Assembly: GCA_027627225.1 (NCBI GenBank)
Contig: CM051038.1
Coordinates: 46,834,843 to 46,898,842, forward strand
Source of the DNA: Congeria kusceri
Taxonomy: Eukaryota > Mollusca > Bivalvia > Myida > Dreissenidae
Length of the DNA: 64,000 nucleotides
Direction: 5' to 3'
Below are positions 10,757 to 24,188 of this stretch, one piece after another. Numbering within the stretch: position 1 is the stretch's first letter; the number at the start of each line of letters is the position of its first letter. The notes under the pieces are model-generated. The model ran no database searches, was not told the origin of the DNA, and saw nothing but the letters and a program-made list of their open reading frames with translations. The position numbers and the translations under genes are program-made.

Positions 10757-11092
10757 TATGTAACCTGCTGATACACTTGGAACGATGTTAAACCTTATGA
10801 GAGTAGCTATAGCAACAATTGAAAAACATCTTAAGAGACGCCATGCAGTTCTTAACTACAAGTCAGCTCTAAACCAAGTTATTGAACCTTTCCTGTAGCC
10901 AGCGTTATTTGCATGATAGTGAGATATTTGATTTTATTAAATTTTCTAACACTTCAGAATGGAAATACATTACAGCGTGTTAATATGAAACGCTATATAA
11001 CTGTATTTAGAGCCGATGAAGAAAAATACAGTGAGATATATACACAAATATATCAGTTACTTGATCGCTGAACATGGTTACAAAGATAATAA

Positions 11093-11240
11093 AGGTGTGT
11101 CGTGGGAGAACCGGGCTTAATGCACGTGCGTTAAATGTCGTCCTGGATCAGCCTGTGCGGACCGGGACGACATTTTCGGCTTTTATGGTATTTTATGTTT
11201 CAAGGAAGTCTCTTCTAAACATAAATCCACTGTGTGTTCA
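11093..11240 (+). repeat. Dispersed 'gcctgtgcgg' repeat, copy 1
   Basis: Begins 'gtgtcgtgggagaaccgggc', then 'ttaatgcacgtgcgt', 'gtcgtcctggatcagcctgt' and 'cttttatggtatt'. The same string occurs at 19506-19625, and parts recur at 12640-12730 and 36722-36812 in the other orientation. The centre is palindromic (gcctgtgcgg / ccgcacaggc), which suggests a short non-autonomous element. Confidence 0.6.
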
Positions 11241-11326
11241 GTGAATTTTTATTGAGTTCAACTGGATTCCCTCCCGTAAGGTCATCGCCCCCAGAATACT
11301 GTTTAGTTGGGTTGGGTTGTCGTGCT

Positions 11327-11530
11327 CGTTATCACTTCCCACAGAAGCCAACCCTCTATCTTCCAATAAACACTTGTTATGCGATATTGCTCGTGTTTGC
11401 CTAGATGCACCTTAAACACCATTAGTTTCATATTGATTAACATTTGTGTAGAAACCGTTGAAATAAAATGGAAGTTGTACGAAGACAGATCACAAAAACA
11501 ACTGTTTGGTAAACGTGATAAATTTGACAG
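11327..11530 (+). repeat. Left copy of a duplicated segment
   Basis: The run 'tatcacttcccacagaagcc' ... 'aaccgttgaaataaaat' ... 'cgaagacagatcacaaaaac' is repeated at 12263-12426 in the same order and direction. Each copy leads into the 45-bp unit: this one into a 14-fold array, the other into a single diverged unit. Confidence 0.75.
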
Positions 11531-12160
11531 AACAATACGCCCTCATGTCATATACCCCCAGCGGAGTTATTAATGAACAACACGCCCTCATGTCATATAC
11601 CCCCAGCGGAGTTATTAATGAACAACACGCCCTCATGTCATATACCCCCAGCGGAGTTATTAATGAACAACACGCCCTCATGTCATATACCCCCAGCGGA
11701 GTTATTAATGAACAAAACGCCCTCATGTCATATACCCCCAGCGGAGTTATTAATGAACAAAACGCCCTCATGTCATATACCCCCAGCGGAGTTATTAATG
11801 AACAAAACGCCCTCATGTCATATACCCCCAGCGGAGTTATTAATGAACAAAACGCCCTCATGTCATATACCCCCAGCGGAGTTATTAATGAACAAAACGC
11901 CATCATGTCATATACCCCCAGCGGAGTTATTAATGAACAAAATGCCCTCATGTCATATACCCCCAGCGGAGTTATTAATGAACAAAACGCCCTCATGTCA
12001 TATACCCCCAGCGGAGTTATTAATGAACAAAACGCCCTCATGTCATATACCCCCAGCGGAGTTATTAATGAACAAAACGCCCTCATGTCATATACCCCCA
12101 GCGGAGTTGTTAATGAACAAAACGCCCTCATGTCATATACCCCCAGCGGAGTTATTAATG
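11531..12160 (+). repeat. 14-copy, 45-bp minisatellite
   Basis: Exactly 630 bp, i.e. 14 units of 45 bp, made of 'aacaaaacgccctcatgtca' followed by 'tatacccccagcggagttat' and 'taatg'. Units differ at only a few sites (cac/aac, cgcc/tgcc, one cctc/catc, one att/gtt). Variants cluster: the 'aacaac' form in the first copies and 'aacaaa' in the rest. Because 45 is divisible by three, open frames run through it on both strands and encode 15-residue repeats. These have no known relatives and I do not treat them as genes. Confidence 0.95.
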
Positions 12161-12262
12161 AACAACAGTGCGTTAACCTACACAGGTGGGACTGGTTGTT
12201 TCCTGCCCATATAGTATGTGTTGCTTTGTCGGTAAATAAGGGCATTTCAATTGTCATTGTCC

Positions 12263-12480
12263 TTATCACTTCCCACAGAAGCCAACCCCTCTATCTTCCA
12301 ATGAAAACCTGTTGTGTCATATTTTAGTAAGTTTAGTACCATTAACATCTGTATATAAACCGTTGAAATAAAATTAAAACTTTACGAAGACAGATCACAA
12401 AAACAGATGCCTGGCAAATTGGATGCAAACAACGACCTCGTTTCATATACCCCCAGTGGAGGAATTGATAAACAACCGTA
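12263..12480 (+). repeat. Right copy of the duplicated segment with one 45-bp unit
   Basis: Parallels 11327-11575: 'cacttcccacagaagccaac', 'ccgttgaaataaaat', 'gaagacagatcacaaaaaca', then one 45-bp-like unit 'cgacctcgtttcatataccc' 'ccagtggag'. It appears to preserve the pre-expansion state. Confidence 0.75.
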
Positions 12481-12594
12481 CGTTAACATACTATGGTGAT
12501 AATTCTTGTTTGATTTCTTAGTTTGGTTGGTTTATCATACCAGACAAAGGTGATAATTATTTTTAGTTTACAGAATTTGGTTGGCGGTCACCTT

Positions 12595-12735
12595 ACCGGA
12601 CATATGAGCTTTCCTCCGGGTACTCCGGTTTTCCCCCACAGCATAAAACCAACTGAGGTGGAGTGCACAGGCTAATCCGGGACGACACTTTACGCACATT
12701 CATTATGCCCGGGTTTCCCAACACACGCCTCAATT
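12595..12735 (-). repeat. Dispersed repeat fragments (control-word and 'gcctgtgcgg' family)
   Basis: Holds 'ctccgggtactccggttttc' (12613-12632), a word with a related copy at about 59921-59938. It is followed by 'gcacaggctaatccgggacg' and 'cattatgcccgggtttccca', which is the complement of the family seen at 11093 and 19506. Confidence 0.5.
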
Positions 12736-15700
12736 AAAGTTGAGATGTTTAATATTTTCACCGTATCAACATCTTGGCACAATTGCTTACAAGAACCATA
12801 TAAGAGTCAAAGCCACACATTGATATAAATCGTATTTAATGAAATGGCTGATAATAAATCTCACAACCTATTCTTGTAAGAAACGACAACGAAAGTTCAT
12901 GGTTGTCGTAATAATAATGATCAAAACGTTGACAGCGTAGAAAGACTGTTGGCGAGAAAAACTAAAAGCATGTGAATTATGAGTGCATTTTTGCTAAAAA
13001 GGAAACATTTGTTTGAACGAAGTTCAATTTCTCACCTTTAAACTTGATAATACGGCTTCATATTCTAAAGTATACGACATCATAATAAAAAATTATTTGT
13101 CAGTAACGAACATAGATATCTATATATTTTTCAAGCTAATTATCTTATGCAAACGGAATTATATACATGTCAGCTAACAAGTTAATCTGCAACGAGCCAT
13201 GCAGAATAACCGATGAAGCATGGTATTAAGGAGCATTGATTGTTACACTCTGGGTACACGGGCGATTCTAAAAATAGATCGCCTCTGGTACATCATGCGA
13301 CATTTTGGACTACTTTCAATCACATGATCATCTTCAAAATGGCTGCGCCCATCAGCTACAGTATTAATATTCCGATCAACAAATGCACACGAAAATGTTT
13401 AAAATTATTGGGAATTATTATAAATAAAGTGGTCGGAGTTAATAATTACCCAAATAACAGTACGGTATGTCATATGAGATGCCATTCAGCTGTGGAATAA
13501 TGATATATTCGGCTCAATTTGAAGCCAACTGGAGTTTGGAAATATGCCGAGTTATCTTTAGCATCATTTCTGTGGAACTCTGAAACATACGTACTAGTGT
13601 TTCATAGTTATGGTGCTTTTGACATAATTCACTCAACACCTTGATCGTAATGTTACTAGTCCACAGGTAAAGATGTTTTAAGTTATGCAGAATGTGTAAC
13701 TGTTATTTTGCTTTCTTTTTCTTAAAAATGAATTATACACTACCAACTTTTGCTTTTGTCAAATATACTGATTGATGAATCTGTAATATTAAAGTTGTAT
13801 CAATACTTCTTTATTAATTGTCCTGCACATTTGAAATGTAAAATAAACCTGCCATTTCGGCACGAAATTGTGTGTTGAAAATTAGCTCATATACTGGTAT
13901 AATATGACTTAAATTGATTTGCTTAATGATATTAACAACATGCTCCTGATAATATTAATCAAATGTATGATAAGAAAGCCACTCACTTTTATACTATTAT
14001 GGACACCCAGTCTTGGATAGGGAATTCCATTGATGCCAAATCCTGCTTTTTGATGCAAGCAAATTGCAATTTTCTCATTTCTGACTCAATCAAATATTGT
14101 TCCTTGTATCATTTTGATCCACTTGTTTTCAATAAACCAACTTCAAAAGCACTGAAAATAAGATTGTTATAACACTCATATTTTGTTTTAATTGAAAAAA
14201 TTAATCACAAAACAACTTTGGAACACAAGAAAATACTGAAAAATATCTACCATAAGATCAATAAAATCATTTATCCCAACTGACCATGTATTCAACTGAC
14301 AGTAATTATGTCAATCCAGTTTGGGAATTCATTTAAACAGCGTACCACAAAACAAAATAATCACAGTACTTCAATTTGTTGATAAGCATTGCACATATAA
14401 ATGCATACAAAAATATAGTTAAATAAACCAGATGAGTACAGATTGTTATATTTCATATTTTGTGTAAATGTCACTTTCATGTTTGATCTCAGGAGAAAAT
14501 TGATATTAAATTGTTATAATTTGTTAAAAACAGAACTTGACAACAAATAAGGTGATTTACTTTATCACCATTAAATTCATTACACTTGTAGAAATAACGC
14601 TATGTTACTGATTTCACTTATTCCAAAATGTAGCTGCTGGATGTGTCCATACATTTCAAAATTGTCATATTGTCACAGTTCAGGCACATAAAAATATCTG
14701 TATTTCTTTCACATCACTTCTCAAGTTTGTAAGAGATTGTGTTTTGAAAATATTCTAATTTCCTTATATCGCATTTGCTATAATGACGGTTACATTAACA
14801 TTATAATTATATTAATATATACAAATTAATATTTTTAATATTATTATATACATTTTATATGGGAAATATATCAAAGCATTATTCAAAGCTATATAAATGT
14901 ATAACCAGTTATAAAATATATGTGCTTCAAATACATCATTAAGGTATTGCAAGTTCAGGACACAAGCTGAAAACAGCTTAAAATTGTCGCAGTACATGAT
15001 GGTAAATTCAACCTGTGTTCCTTTCATTTGTCATACTATCATAGTCATATTTTCATAAAACTGGCAGTCTTTCATTTTATCCTTGGATAATATTTGGTTG
15101 GCCTGCCAGATTATTTACACTCTAGTCGAGTTTCTAAACTGAAAGTTCTAATTGAGCTCTTGCACGGATACCAGTCACAGCCAGGTTTGGTATTCTTAGG
15201 GAGATGACCATATTAATCACAGACTTGCAAAAATTCAGTCCACCTGTAAAAAAACAGACATGTAACTAAATTTTAAGGAACATTTTGTAATTGAGCATGC
15301 GATGTAAGGGTAAACATAAACAAAAAGTAAAATGCTATTTAGACTTAAATTAGTTGTACTAGTTAACAAGAATTATGCCAACTATTCATAGCTTAAGTAA
15401 TAATACTAATGGTGCAAAAACACTAAAATCAGAATAACTTATGGTAAATTACTAATATGAAACCATGGACATTAGATAAAAATGAATTAATAAAATGAAA
15501 CAAATGATATAATAATAATAAGAAGAAGAAGAAATGAAGACGAAGAATAACAGAAATACTATTGAATTGCATATATTTAATTATTGTATACAAATGAATG
15601 AACTGGATATATTGAAGAATATCATAATACTTTATTATAATAACAATAACAACATAAAATTTATAAAATAAATACATTAAATTACAAAATATAATAAATA

Positions 15701-16951
15701 TATTATTAAAATTGTAATTTTACCCGACAAATAAGGCCTTTTCCAAAGCCAGTAGTAAAACGCAATGGATACTCGTATTATGTAGATATTTTTTTTAATT
15801 ATCCTTATTTGATTCTTCCTCAAAACCTTGTGTTTATCAGTGTAATTTAACTTGACATCTGTTTCACTATTAAGTCTAGTTTCGCTTTCAGTTTGGATAG
15901 TTTGTAAACACTAGAATCAGATTCGATACCGGATTATAATTTCGTGAACTTATATTTGCATAGTAAGCCTTTTGGATAATAGGTCAAGATGCCTGTAAAA
16001 TATACATCTACCTTTCCTCATTTATCATCGTTTCGACATAAAATGTGGTGCTATTTCAACGCGCGTCGTGTATAGCCCTAAAACACAGGCGGATCACCGT
16101 TGGGTGTATCAAACCAAGAACGCTCCATGATAGACACGAGATCTATCTTACGGAGCATTCCGGAGATAGTCGATGTATCACGATTGCGATTGTTAGTGAT
16201 CCGTAGCCTACTTAGTTAAAAGTAGGTCATACGATGCATACTCTCGATTTCCATACTACAGTTTAAATTAATACATTGCAGTAATTTGTTAAAAAAATAT
16301 TCAGAAGAATCGGTAACAAGAAATAAGAATTTCACTTCAAAAAATAACCGGTGTAGCGCAATAATTTAGTGGTCTTATTCTAGGACACCCAGGTGAATAT
16401 TTCGTTTACATTCAAGTAAATAGTGAAAATAGGGTGTTATTAATTTGACGTAGTATTTTTATTATTTTTGACTTTTATAGAAACTGTAATTGCAATAAAT
16501 CACGTGATACACATTATAATACATATGACATACATTATCTTAAATAATTAATAGGTTAGAAAACGTTCGTGATTTTTTGCTGATTAGAAAAAGGACCCTT
16601 TCAGGTTTCGAGTTACTGACTCGTAGCCTGCAAAGAAAAGAAGTAGTTTTCAGCGATACCTGTTTTAGAAATTACCCTCTCAAAAGACCGTTGGCTTCCG
16701 CCAACAGTTTAAAAACCGTCATTAATATGTATATACGATTTTCCATTTAAATATAAATTTCTTTATTAGCGTGTGAGAATGACAAAACGACTTGGAAAAT
16801 AATAGAAAAAAAAATAACTTAAAAATAAGCTAACACAAGGCTATCTGAAAAAATGAGCAAACACACGTGCCGACTGTTGTATTGTTAAAGCGACCTATAT
16901 TCACAGATTGATAAATTAACAATTGCCTGCCTAACGTTACGTCATTTTTGT
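12736..16951. other. Long AT-rich intergenic stretch
   Basis: No supported gene, RNA or transposon end was found over about 4.2 kb. Short open frames (13240-13500, 13963-14172 on plus; 14812-15027, 15429-15677 on minus) are compositionally AT-driven and show no domain or homology I recognise. A purine-rich (AAG/AAT) patch lies at 15500-15550. Exons too short to recognise cannot be excluded. Confidence 0.4.
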
Positions 16952-17045
16952 GTAGCGGACCAGTTACTGAGCCAGACACACTGGCCCCGTAAGTGAGCGA
17001 TCCCAGATTTAAGTCCCGGGCTGGCTGCACAATTTTCAGGCCCTG
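16952..17045 (+). mobile_element. Fragment of a TRIM LTR (tRNA-like part)
   Basis: Contains 'gtagcggaccagttactgag', 'gtaagtgagcgatccc' and 'aagtcccgggctggctgcac', which align in order with the tRNA-like half of the LTRs at 40184 and 42846. No PBS or second LTR follows, so it is a decayed solo LTR or fragment. Confidence 0.5.
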
Positions 17046-17239
17046 ACATGACATAACACGATGTGATGGGACGCGATTCAAAATTACGAGTGCATAGGGG
17101 TGTGTTAAAAGTATGGAGTTTCGTACATAGTCGCATACTGGGTATATTCAATGAACCGATAAAGACCTTAGCTAAGGCCCCGGGCCCATAACTACAAAGG
17201 TTCTAAATTTTAAACTTTGTCCAAAAAAAATTGTGTCTG

Positions 17240-17453
17240 TGTTTCGGGCAACCCTACCCTACCTAGCGAAAACTCCCCGACTCTAAATATTTAGCGACGA
17301 TTGTTTTACGTGAAATTAGTTTTTGTCAGATTGTAGATCATTTTCGGTGTTGTTTTTTTTTACCGAAAAGTGTCTTTAAAAAAAAGTAAAAAAAAAACAA
17401 CAACAAACTAAATCCCGACCCTACCTAACTTTTTGAGACCGTTGCCCGAAACA
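17240..17453 (+). mobile_element. TIR MITE family 'GTTTCGGGCAAC', copy 1
   Basis: Ends TGTTTCGGGCAAC and GTTGCCCGAAACA are inverted copies. Subterminal words 'gaccctacctagcgaaa' type (left) and 'cccgaccctacctaac' (right) recur in the two other copies at 21046-21239 (opposite direction) and 23980-24188. About 214 bp; no coding capacity. Confidence 0.8.
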
Positions 17454-19505
17454 CACATTTTTTTGGCCTTAGTATAAAGTTTTATAAAATATTGTCCAAA
17501 GAATTACGGCTGAAATGTAACAATCGTTTTCATTGGTCCGTATATTTAGATAACACTAAGTTTGACATTTAGAAGTTTCGTTGTCATGTGGCCTGGCCAA
17601 TGTCATTAAATTAAAATCCTAACGTTGTTAGGATCTGAAGACATCGTATAACACCAATAGTTCACGATAATTTCGTGCATACATTTTGTGGTTTATATAT
17701 AAAGTTATAGCACAACATTTTGAAGGCAACTGTTTCATTGGCTCCTGAAAAGGTCATCTGAACGTGACCCCTAATGCGAAGTCATCAGATCCAGTCAACG
17801 GATAATATAGTAGCGTCAGACTGGAGATGATTTTAATGAGATTGGCAGCATGGCCTAATATGGATACCCGTGTTATTGATGTGAAACACCACAGACCTCT
17901 AGTTGACAGTTATTCTAGCTGCGTGTTGATGAAACTGGACAAAAAAACTCTCAATCTGTTTCACGGAATATACCGGGGGAGGATACTCCTGCACAGCATC
18001 ATGTGCGAAAATAGAATTGGTTCTTGTATAGAACATAGGACGTTTATTTAATTAATTCATTGATTGCACACAATTACGTTAATATTCCGCCTTCCCAGTG
18101 AGATATTCCACCATCTCACGTGCAGTGTGCCTCTATGTGAGCGTGTCTGCATGAGGCCACACAATAAATGGTTGGTTTCCACTTACATCTCGAAAAAAAT
18201 CTAGTAGGGGAGGTAAATTATAACTTTTTTAAAACTGTTTTTTTCTTCGCCTCATACAGACTACACAGTTATAAGTATATTGGACTGCTTGTAAAATGTT
18301 TAAACGCCTCCCAACAAAGAAATGGTACCTCTATTAGAAATAAGTTCAAACGAAAATCAAAATAAGTGAATGATTGATAGGCAAAATTTTAGGGTCGGGG
18401 GAAAAAATTAGTGGAGAAACCAACAACTTTTTTTACGCCTGACTTCAAACGCAGCTAGAGCGGTACAGGATATGGACATAACTCTTTAAATGAAACGAAA
18501 TGTATGGATATTAGCTATAATAGTACTATTATGTATATTACGCCATAATAATACATACCGGTAAAATTAAAATATAACCTATAATATATTGAAAACAGTT
18601 CGTATTTATTGAACACAAAATATAAACAAACGTTAAATATCTACCCTCCTTTTTCAAGATTGTTTAAATTTGGCAAAACTTGTTCGAGTGATCTCCCCTG
18701 CTACAATAATTATCGGCCAAATTTCGTGTTTATATATAAACCATGTGAAATGATGCGTAATACATTTCGGGTAGACGCATTTTGGTCTTGTAGATTTATT
18801 GTTAATTATCGTTTTTCAGTGCTGTGACTTTTCGACCTTTCACATGACATTTGCTTGTTTGTAATGAATTAGTTTTGACGATGTACTTTCTACAAGTCGC
18901 TAATAAAATTTATGTTCTGTTCTTTTATTATAGAACGAAATTTAAATGGCATAAACAGTTTTCCCAACTATAAGAGACTGGCAAAGTACAGTTTAGTGTC
19001 ATCTATATAGTCATCTATCTTTGGTCTATCTAGACATTGCACACTTTGCTATAGTGGACATAACAGTCAATCTGAACACCAATCTGCAAAACTAGGAAAG
19101 GCATCAGTAAAAACAACAACAACATCAACAACAAAGCATTCACCCCCACAACAACACGTTTTCCGTCCAAAACACTGCATACATTTTCAGATTGAGCCTT
19201 CCAGGTGAATAGAACCATTATATTTTTGTATTGTTTGTGCAATAAAATCCACCACAGTGTAGAGCAAAAAAAATCAACGATTTCATGTAGCTTTGTGTTA
19301 ATCATTTCGCATGCTGGTTATATTTCATCGATTTCAAACCCGCAGTAGCAGTAAATCTTACCCCAATGTTACCATGGCAACTTCCAGGCAGATTTTCTTC
19401 CAAGAAAGAACAAGCACTGGCATGAAATAATCAGCGAGCTATAAACAGTGTATGTGGAATTGTCACTTGTTTGTAATAAACTAGAGCTAAACTATTTGAT
19501 GTATG
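17454..19505. other. Intergenic, no gene seen
   Basis: AT-rich. The frames at 17827-18051, 18168-18365 and 18609-18827 (plus) and 19030-19305 (minus) give no recognisable protein. A short 'agggtcgggg' word at 18391-18400 may be a remnant of the MITE family nearby. Confidence 0.4.
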
Positions 19506-19625
19506 AGGCGTGTCGTGGGAAAACCGAGCTTAATGCACGTGCGTAAAGTGTCGTCTCGGATCAGCCTGTGCGGACTGCACGGGACAACACTTTCCGCTTT
19601 TATGGTATTGTCGCTTCTACACATA
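19506..19625 (+). repeat. Dispersed 'gcctgtgcgg' repeat, copy 2
   Basis: Carries 'gcgtgtcgtgggaaaaccga', 'gcttaatgcacgtgcgtaaa', 'gatcagcctgtgcggactgc' and 'cttttatggtattg', matching 11093-11240. 'cataaatccactgt' follows in both copies. Confidence 0.65.
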
Positions 19626-19739
19626 AATCCACTGTAGGTGGAAAGTACAGACCTGGATTAGATTTTTTTTTCAAGCTGTACATACAAGAAAGCCGTTGAG
19701 GTATCTCTGAGTCCGTGGCAACAGTTTGCAGTTTCGCAC

Positions 19740-20373
19740 CAGGCCAGAAACACTGGAGTTATTGCCCCTTGTGTTTGGAAAAAACATCAACAAGTTATCA
19801 ATGATTGACTTGCACACACGATTTTTATTCAATGTTGACCAAACTTACACATTTTGCGTATGGCCATAAACATTGATTGATAAAATTTTGTTTCCAACAG
19901 TTGCAAACCATGCATGCAGTTATTTTAACATGCAACATTGATCAGATGGCTTCAGAGTCTTCATTTATCATCATTGGACAGAAAATTATCAAAGAAAAAG
20001 CAAAACTTGACCTTATAGCAAAGCCATCGAATTTATCGCATTGCAACCAGTTCTCCAAAACTGTCTGTGAAAAAGACACCAAAATATACTGTTTCTGCAT
20101 TTTCCAGAATTGTCAATGACGTAATGAAAAAGGGTCAGGTAAGAATATCGAGAAAAATGATTTGAGAACCATTAGCAAAAAAAAAACGCACATCCACTAC
20201 CCAACTCGTACTTAGTTAGCCCATTGCACTAACCAATGTTTTAAATCAAAATTGATCCTATTCCCCTTTGCGTATTGTTCAGATACCTTAATTTTCAAAC
20301 CTGTCACAACAGTATGGTCTTCATCTGTACCAGTTCTCAGGTGAGCGCGTTGGGCCATCATGGCCCTCTTGTT
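19740..20373 (+). repeat. Hairpin-headed repeat, 5'-truncated copy
   Basis: Aligns with 6094-6710 throughout: 'gccagaaacactggagttat', 'aaaacatcaacaagttatca', 'ggcttcagagt', 'cttgaccttatagca', 'aaaagggtcaggtaagaata', ending 'tggccctcttgt'. The left half, including the terminal hairpin, is missing. Frames in it are not genes. Confidence 0.75.
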
Positions 20374-20612
20374 TTTATGTTGTTGTTTTTTTTCTATCCT
20401 TTTCCAAGTCGTTTTGGCATTCTTACACGCTAATAAAGACATTTATATTTAAATGGAAAATCAGGTATTACTTTGAAGGAACCTTACTTTGGCTAAGGAT
20501 ATCAACAGATGACAAATTCTGTATCTGGATAAAAAGTCCGTGAATTTCTACCTTACTTGGTATTCACTAAGTAATATTTGTAGCATACTTTTACCGAAAT
20601 ATGCTACAATGT

Positions 20613-20966
20613 CAGGGGCGTAGCTTCCTTTAGGCACTATAGGCACGTGCCTATACATTTTTTCAAGAGATAAAAAAATTTAATATGCCAAAAATGCAAT
20701 AAAAACAAGAAGGGGGTTGGGGTTAGGGGATCTTTCTTGGCTGTGTTGATACTTAATTGTTTAACGAGTCGAATACGTCAATATGAAATAAATTTCATGA
20801 AACACGCGCTTAATTTACAATTATTTTGTAGAATCAGGGTTTAGCTGAATCTAGTTGTTTGTAGCCACATACGAATATAAACACTCATGGCCCAATTTAT
20901 CGCTTACCGCGTCAATTTGTAGATGCCGTCTATTGTGCCTATATTGAAACCCAAGCTACGCCCCTG
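20613..20966. mobile_element. TIR element (hAT-like ends), 354 bp
   Basis: Perfect 14-bp terminal inverted repeats: CAGGGGCGTAGCTT at the left and AAGCTACGCCCCTG at the right. A second, inner pair 'ggcactataggcac' / 'gtgcctatattg' is nearly inverted. The direct repeat AATGT abuts both ends (20608-20612 and 20967-20971). CAGGGGCGTAGC ends are typical of hAT-type elements, but those make 8-bp duplications, so the superfamily is open. Confidence 0.8.
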
Positions 20967-21045
20967 AATGTAGTTATTAAATTTTAACGAATTTATATGC
21001 AGACTACTTATTGCACAATAAGCCAAACAATAAATAAATTGTTTA

Positions 21046-21239
21046 TTTCGGGCAACGGTCTCCAAAAGTTAGGTAGGGTCGGGATTGACTTTGTTTTAAC
21101 TTTTTATTTTAAAGACACATTTCGGTCCAAAAACATTGAACATTATCTGAAATCTGACGAATACGGATTTCACGGAAAAACAACTGTCGCTAAAACATTA
21201 GGGTCGGGGGACTTTCGCTAGGTAGGGTCGGGTTGCCCT
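21046..21239 (-). mobile_element. TIR MITE family 'GTTTCGGGCAAC', copy 2
   Basis: Inverted relative to the copy at 17240: begins 'ttcgggcaacggtctccaaa', carries 'gttaggtagggtcgggattg' and ends 'ggtagggtcgggttgccc'. The centre keeps the 'aaatctgacgaatac' word of copy 3. Confidence 0.75.
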
Positions 21240-21684
21240 AAACTCAGAATTAAATTGTATGGCTTGACTGTCTGTTTTTAGTTAAGCCTTTCTTTAAAAT
21301 CTAAGTAACTGTTTTGAGTTAAGTATTCTTTGAATACTAATTAATAAAAACTGTTTTAGTTAAGCCTTTTTTTAAAATCAAATTAACTGTCGTATAGAAT
21401 TCTCCATTCCTTTTAAATTGCAATCACCTGATTTAACTGTTCATCTACCGTGCCGCACTTTCAATTAATGGAAATTAATCCTCGAACGAAAGCTGGGAAG
21501 ATTTTACTTCAAATTATTAATGTCGAAAACTAGACAGGTTTATCGTATTTATGGCTGATTTGGTTAAAAAAAATCAAGAAGTAGAACAGCTGTGACTTCT
21601 ACTATGTGTATTGGACGTTTTGATTCGTATAGGGATCTTATATATTTGAATGTGTAATGGAATCAAAAGCGGCGTAACATTATT

Positions 21685-21850
21685 AGTGAAAGCAGTATTA
21701 GTAGTAGTATAAGTATTGGCGCTGGTGGTGGTGGTAGAAGTAGAAGTAACAGTTATAGTAGTAGAAGTTGTTGTTGTTCCTACTGCTACTGCTGCTGATG
21801 ATGGTGCTGATGATGGTGGTGGTGATGATGATGATAATGATGATGATGCC
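21685..21850 (+). repeat. Degenerate trinucleotide repeats
   Basis: Imperfect runs of GTG/GTA/GAA/GAT triplets ('ggtggtggtggtagaagtag', 'gatgatggtgctgatgatgg'). The frame through it encodes only V/D-rich low complexity and is not a gene. Confidence 0.8.
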
Positions 21851-22635
21851 AGTTTAACATTTACACGTATTCATTATAATAATAAATACACTTTGAGTAA
21901 TGTTAAAAAAACACAAGGACACACTGTCATCTGAGTCATCAAAAACGCATTGCAGTTCTGCTGTTCTGCAGTTCTGTGGAATTAAAGTATCTGTTGATTG
22001 ATCCCCATTATGATGTCAGACATGTTGCCAATGGAAACATAATTAAGTATTTATGAGGTTCGCCATATAACGAGGCATTATCATACATGAATGCTAGTGT
22101 ACCGACAATTTGAAATAATTGACGAACGGAGTGTCTGTCTGTGTTATACCTTTCAAAAATTGTGAAATCAATAAAGCCTTTTTACATATTTTATTTATTT
22201 GTCATGCGAACAATTGACTTGGATTTCCAATCAGTATAGTTAATTGTAACCGGTAATCTGTTGTATTTACATATTTATTTATTTACTGACAGTTTAAATA
22301 AATTAGCAGGTCTACCTTCCCATATGTACAATCGAATAAAATCCGAACATTGTCAAAATCCGAACATTGTCATTGTCTGTTTCATGGAAATTGCATAATT
22401 TACGTTTAGCACATATAAGGTTTATTTAAGGTTGTGATGCCAAGTTTTGCAAACATTAAATTCAATTTTTAATTTACACGTAGTATTATAATTTTCACTC
22501 CGCTTCAAAATCTCACATAAATCACAAATACCCCCACCAAAACCCACTGTTCTTAGAACTCAGTTGACTTTGACATGGATGTGTCGTTATAACGATAGAA
22601 TTTTCGACGAAGTTTGACAAACGTTAGTAAGTGAA
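21851..22635. other. Intergenic, no gene seen
   Basis: AT-rich. 'aaaatccgaacattgtcaa' is tandemly doubled at about 22340-22370. Nothing else was recognised. Confidence 0.4.
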
Positions 22636-23335
<700 letters not shown>

Positions 23336-23979
23336 AGTGCTATATCTCGTCATATTGTTGTTATGTAAATAAATAAAAAAGATCGGGTCCGTAGAACTAA
23401 ATTGTTTATCAACATTGCGAACTAGAAACAATTTAATTGCTTTACCTAAGTGAAAATTGATCTGTCAATGCATACAATTTGTGTCGTGTCTTTCCAATAT
23501 AGCATCTGAATGACCTGAAAATTGAACACGAACCAATAATTAAAGGGACTTCGTACGTCATGTCCATTTAACAGTAAATATTATACTTGTTTATAAAATA
23601 CTGACTTTGTTTAAATGTTATTTGAGCTTTATAAATATCATCGATTGGCATTGTTTATACTAACAAAGTAATTTGAGATAGGTCTAATTTCTCTGACATA
23701 TCAAATTCAATTATCACTTTTAATAATGTATATTGTATTACTAACATGTCAAACACTTGGAACTGTAAAGTTAATGAGTAATAAAATTCTGTTCTGTGAT
23801 GGTCAGTTCCACAAATGACTAACGAAATCGATGCGAAGATGCGATAAAGCGGCTTTTTAGATTTCTTTTTCTACAGGTGTCGTATTCGCATTAAGAAAAG
23901 ACGTGGAGGCACGAAAGATGCGAAATAAGAATAGGTTGGTGAATTGTTGTCCTTACGGCCAAAACCAATATTATGTATA
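23336..23979. other. Intergenic, no gene seen
   Basis: AT-rich. 'taaagggacttcgtacgtca' at 23540 resembles the end of the repeat at 25029. Confidence 0.35.
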
Positions 23980-24188
23980 TCGGGCAACCCGTCCCAACCT
24001 AGCGACACCCCACCCCCACCCCCTCCAGACCCAAAAGTTTTTTAGCGACCATTGTTTTCCGTGAATTCCGTATTCGTCAGATTTAAGATAATTTTCATGC
24101 TTTTTTTTTACCGAAATGTGTCTTTTAACATAGTTAAAAACATCAATCCCGACCCTACCTAATCTTTTTAAGACCGTTACCCGAAACA
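23980..24188 (+). mobile_element. TIR MITE family 'GTTTCGGGCAAC', copy 3
   Basis: Same direction as copy 1: 'tcgggcaacccgtcccaacc' at the left, 'aatcccgaccctacctaatc' and 'gaccgttacccgaaacac' at the right. One TIR base has changed (GTTACCCG). Confidence 0.75.

Noticed and set aside
11490..12327. Open frames of 213-273 codons on both strands encoding 15-residue repeats
   Set aside because: They exist because the minisatellite period is 45 bp; both strands are open, and there is no domain or signal peptide and no support from flanking sequence.
13240..13500. Possible first exon (ATG in an 'aaaatggctgcgccc' context inside a CG-containing patch)
   Set aside because: No downstream exon or homology could be found; composition alone is not enough.
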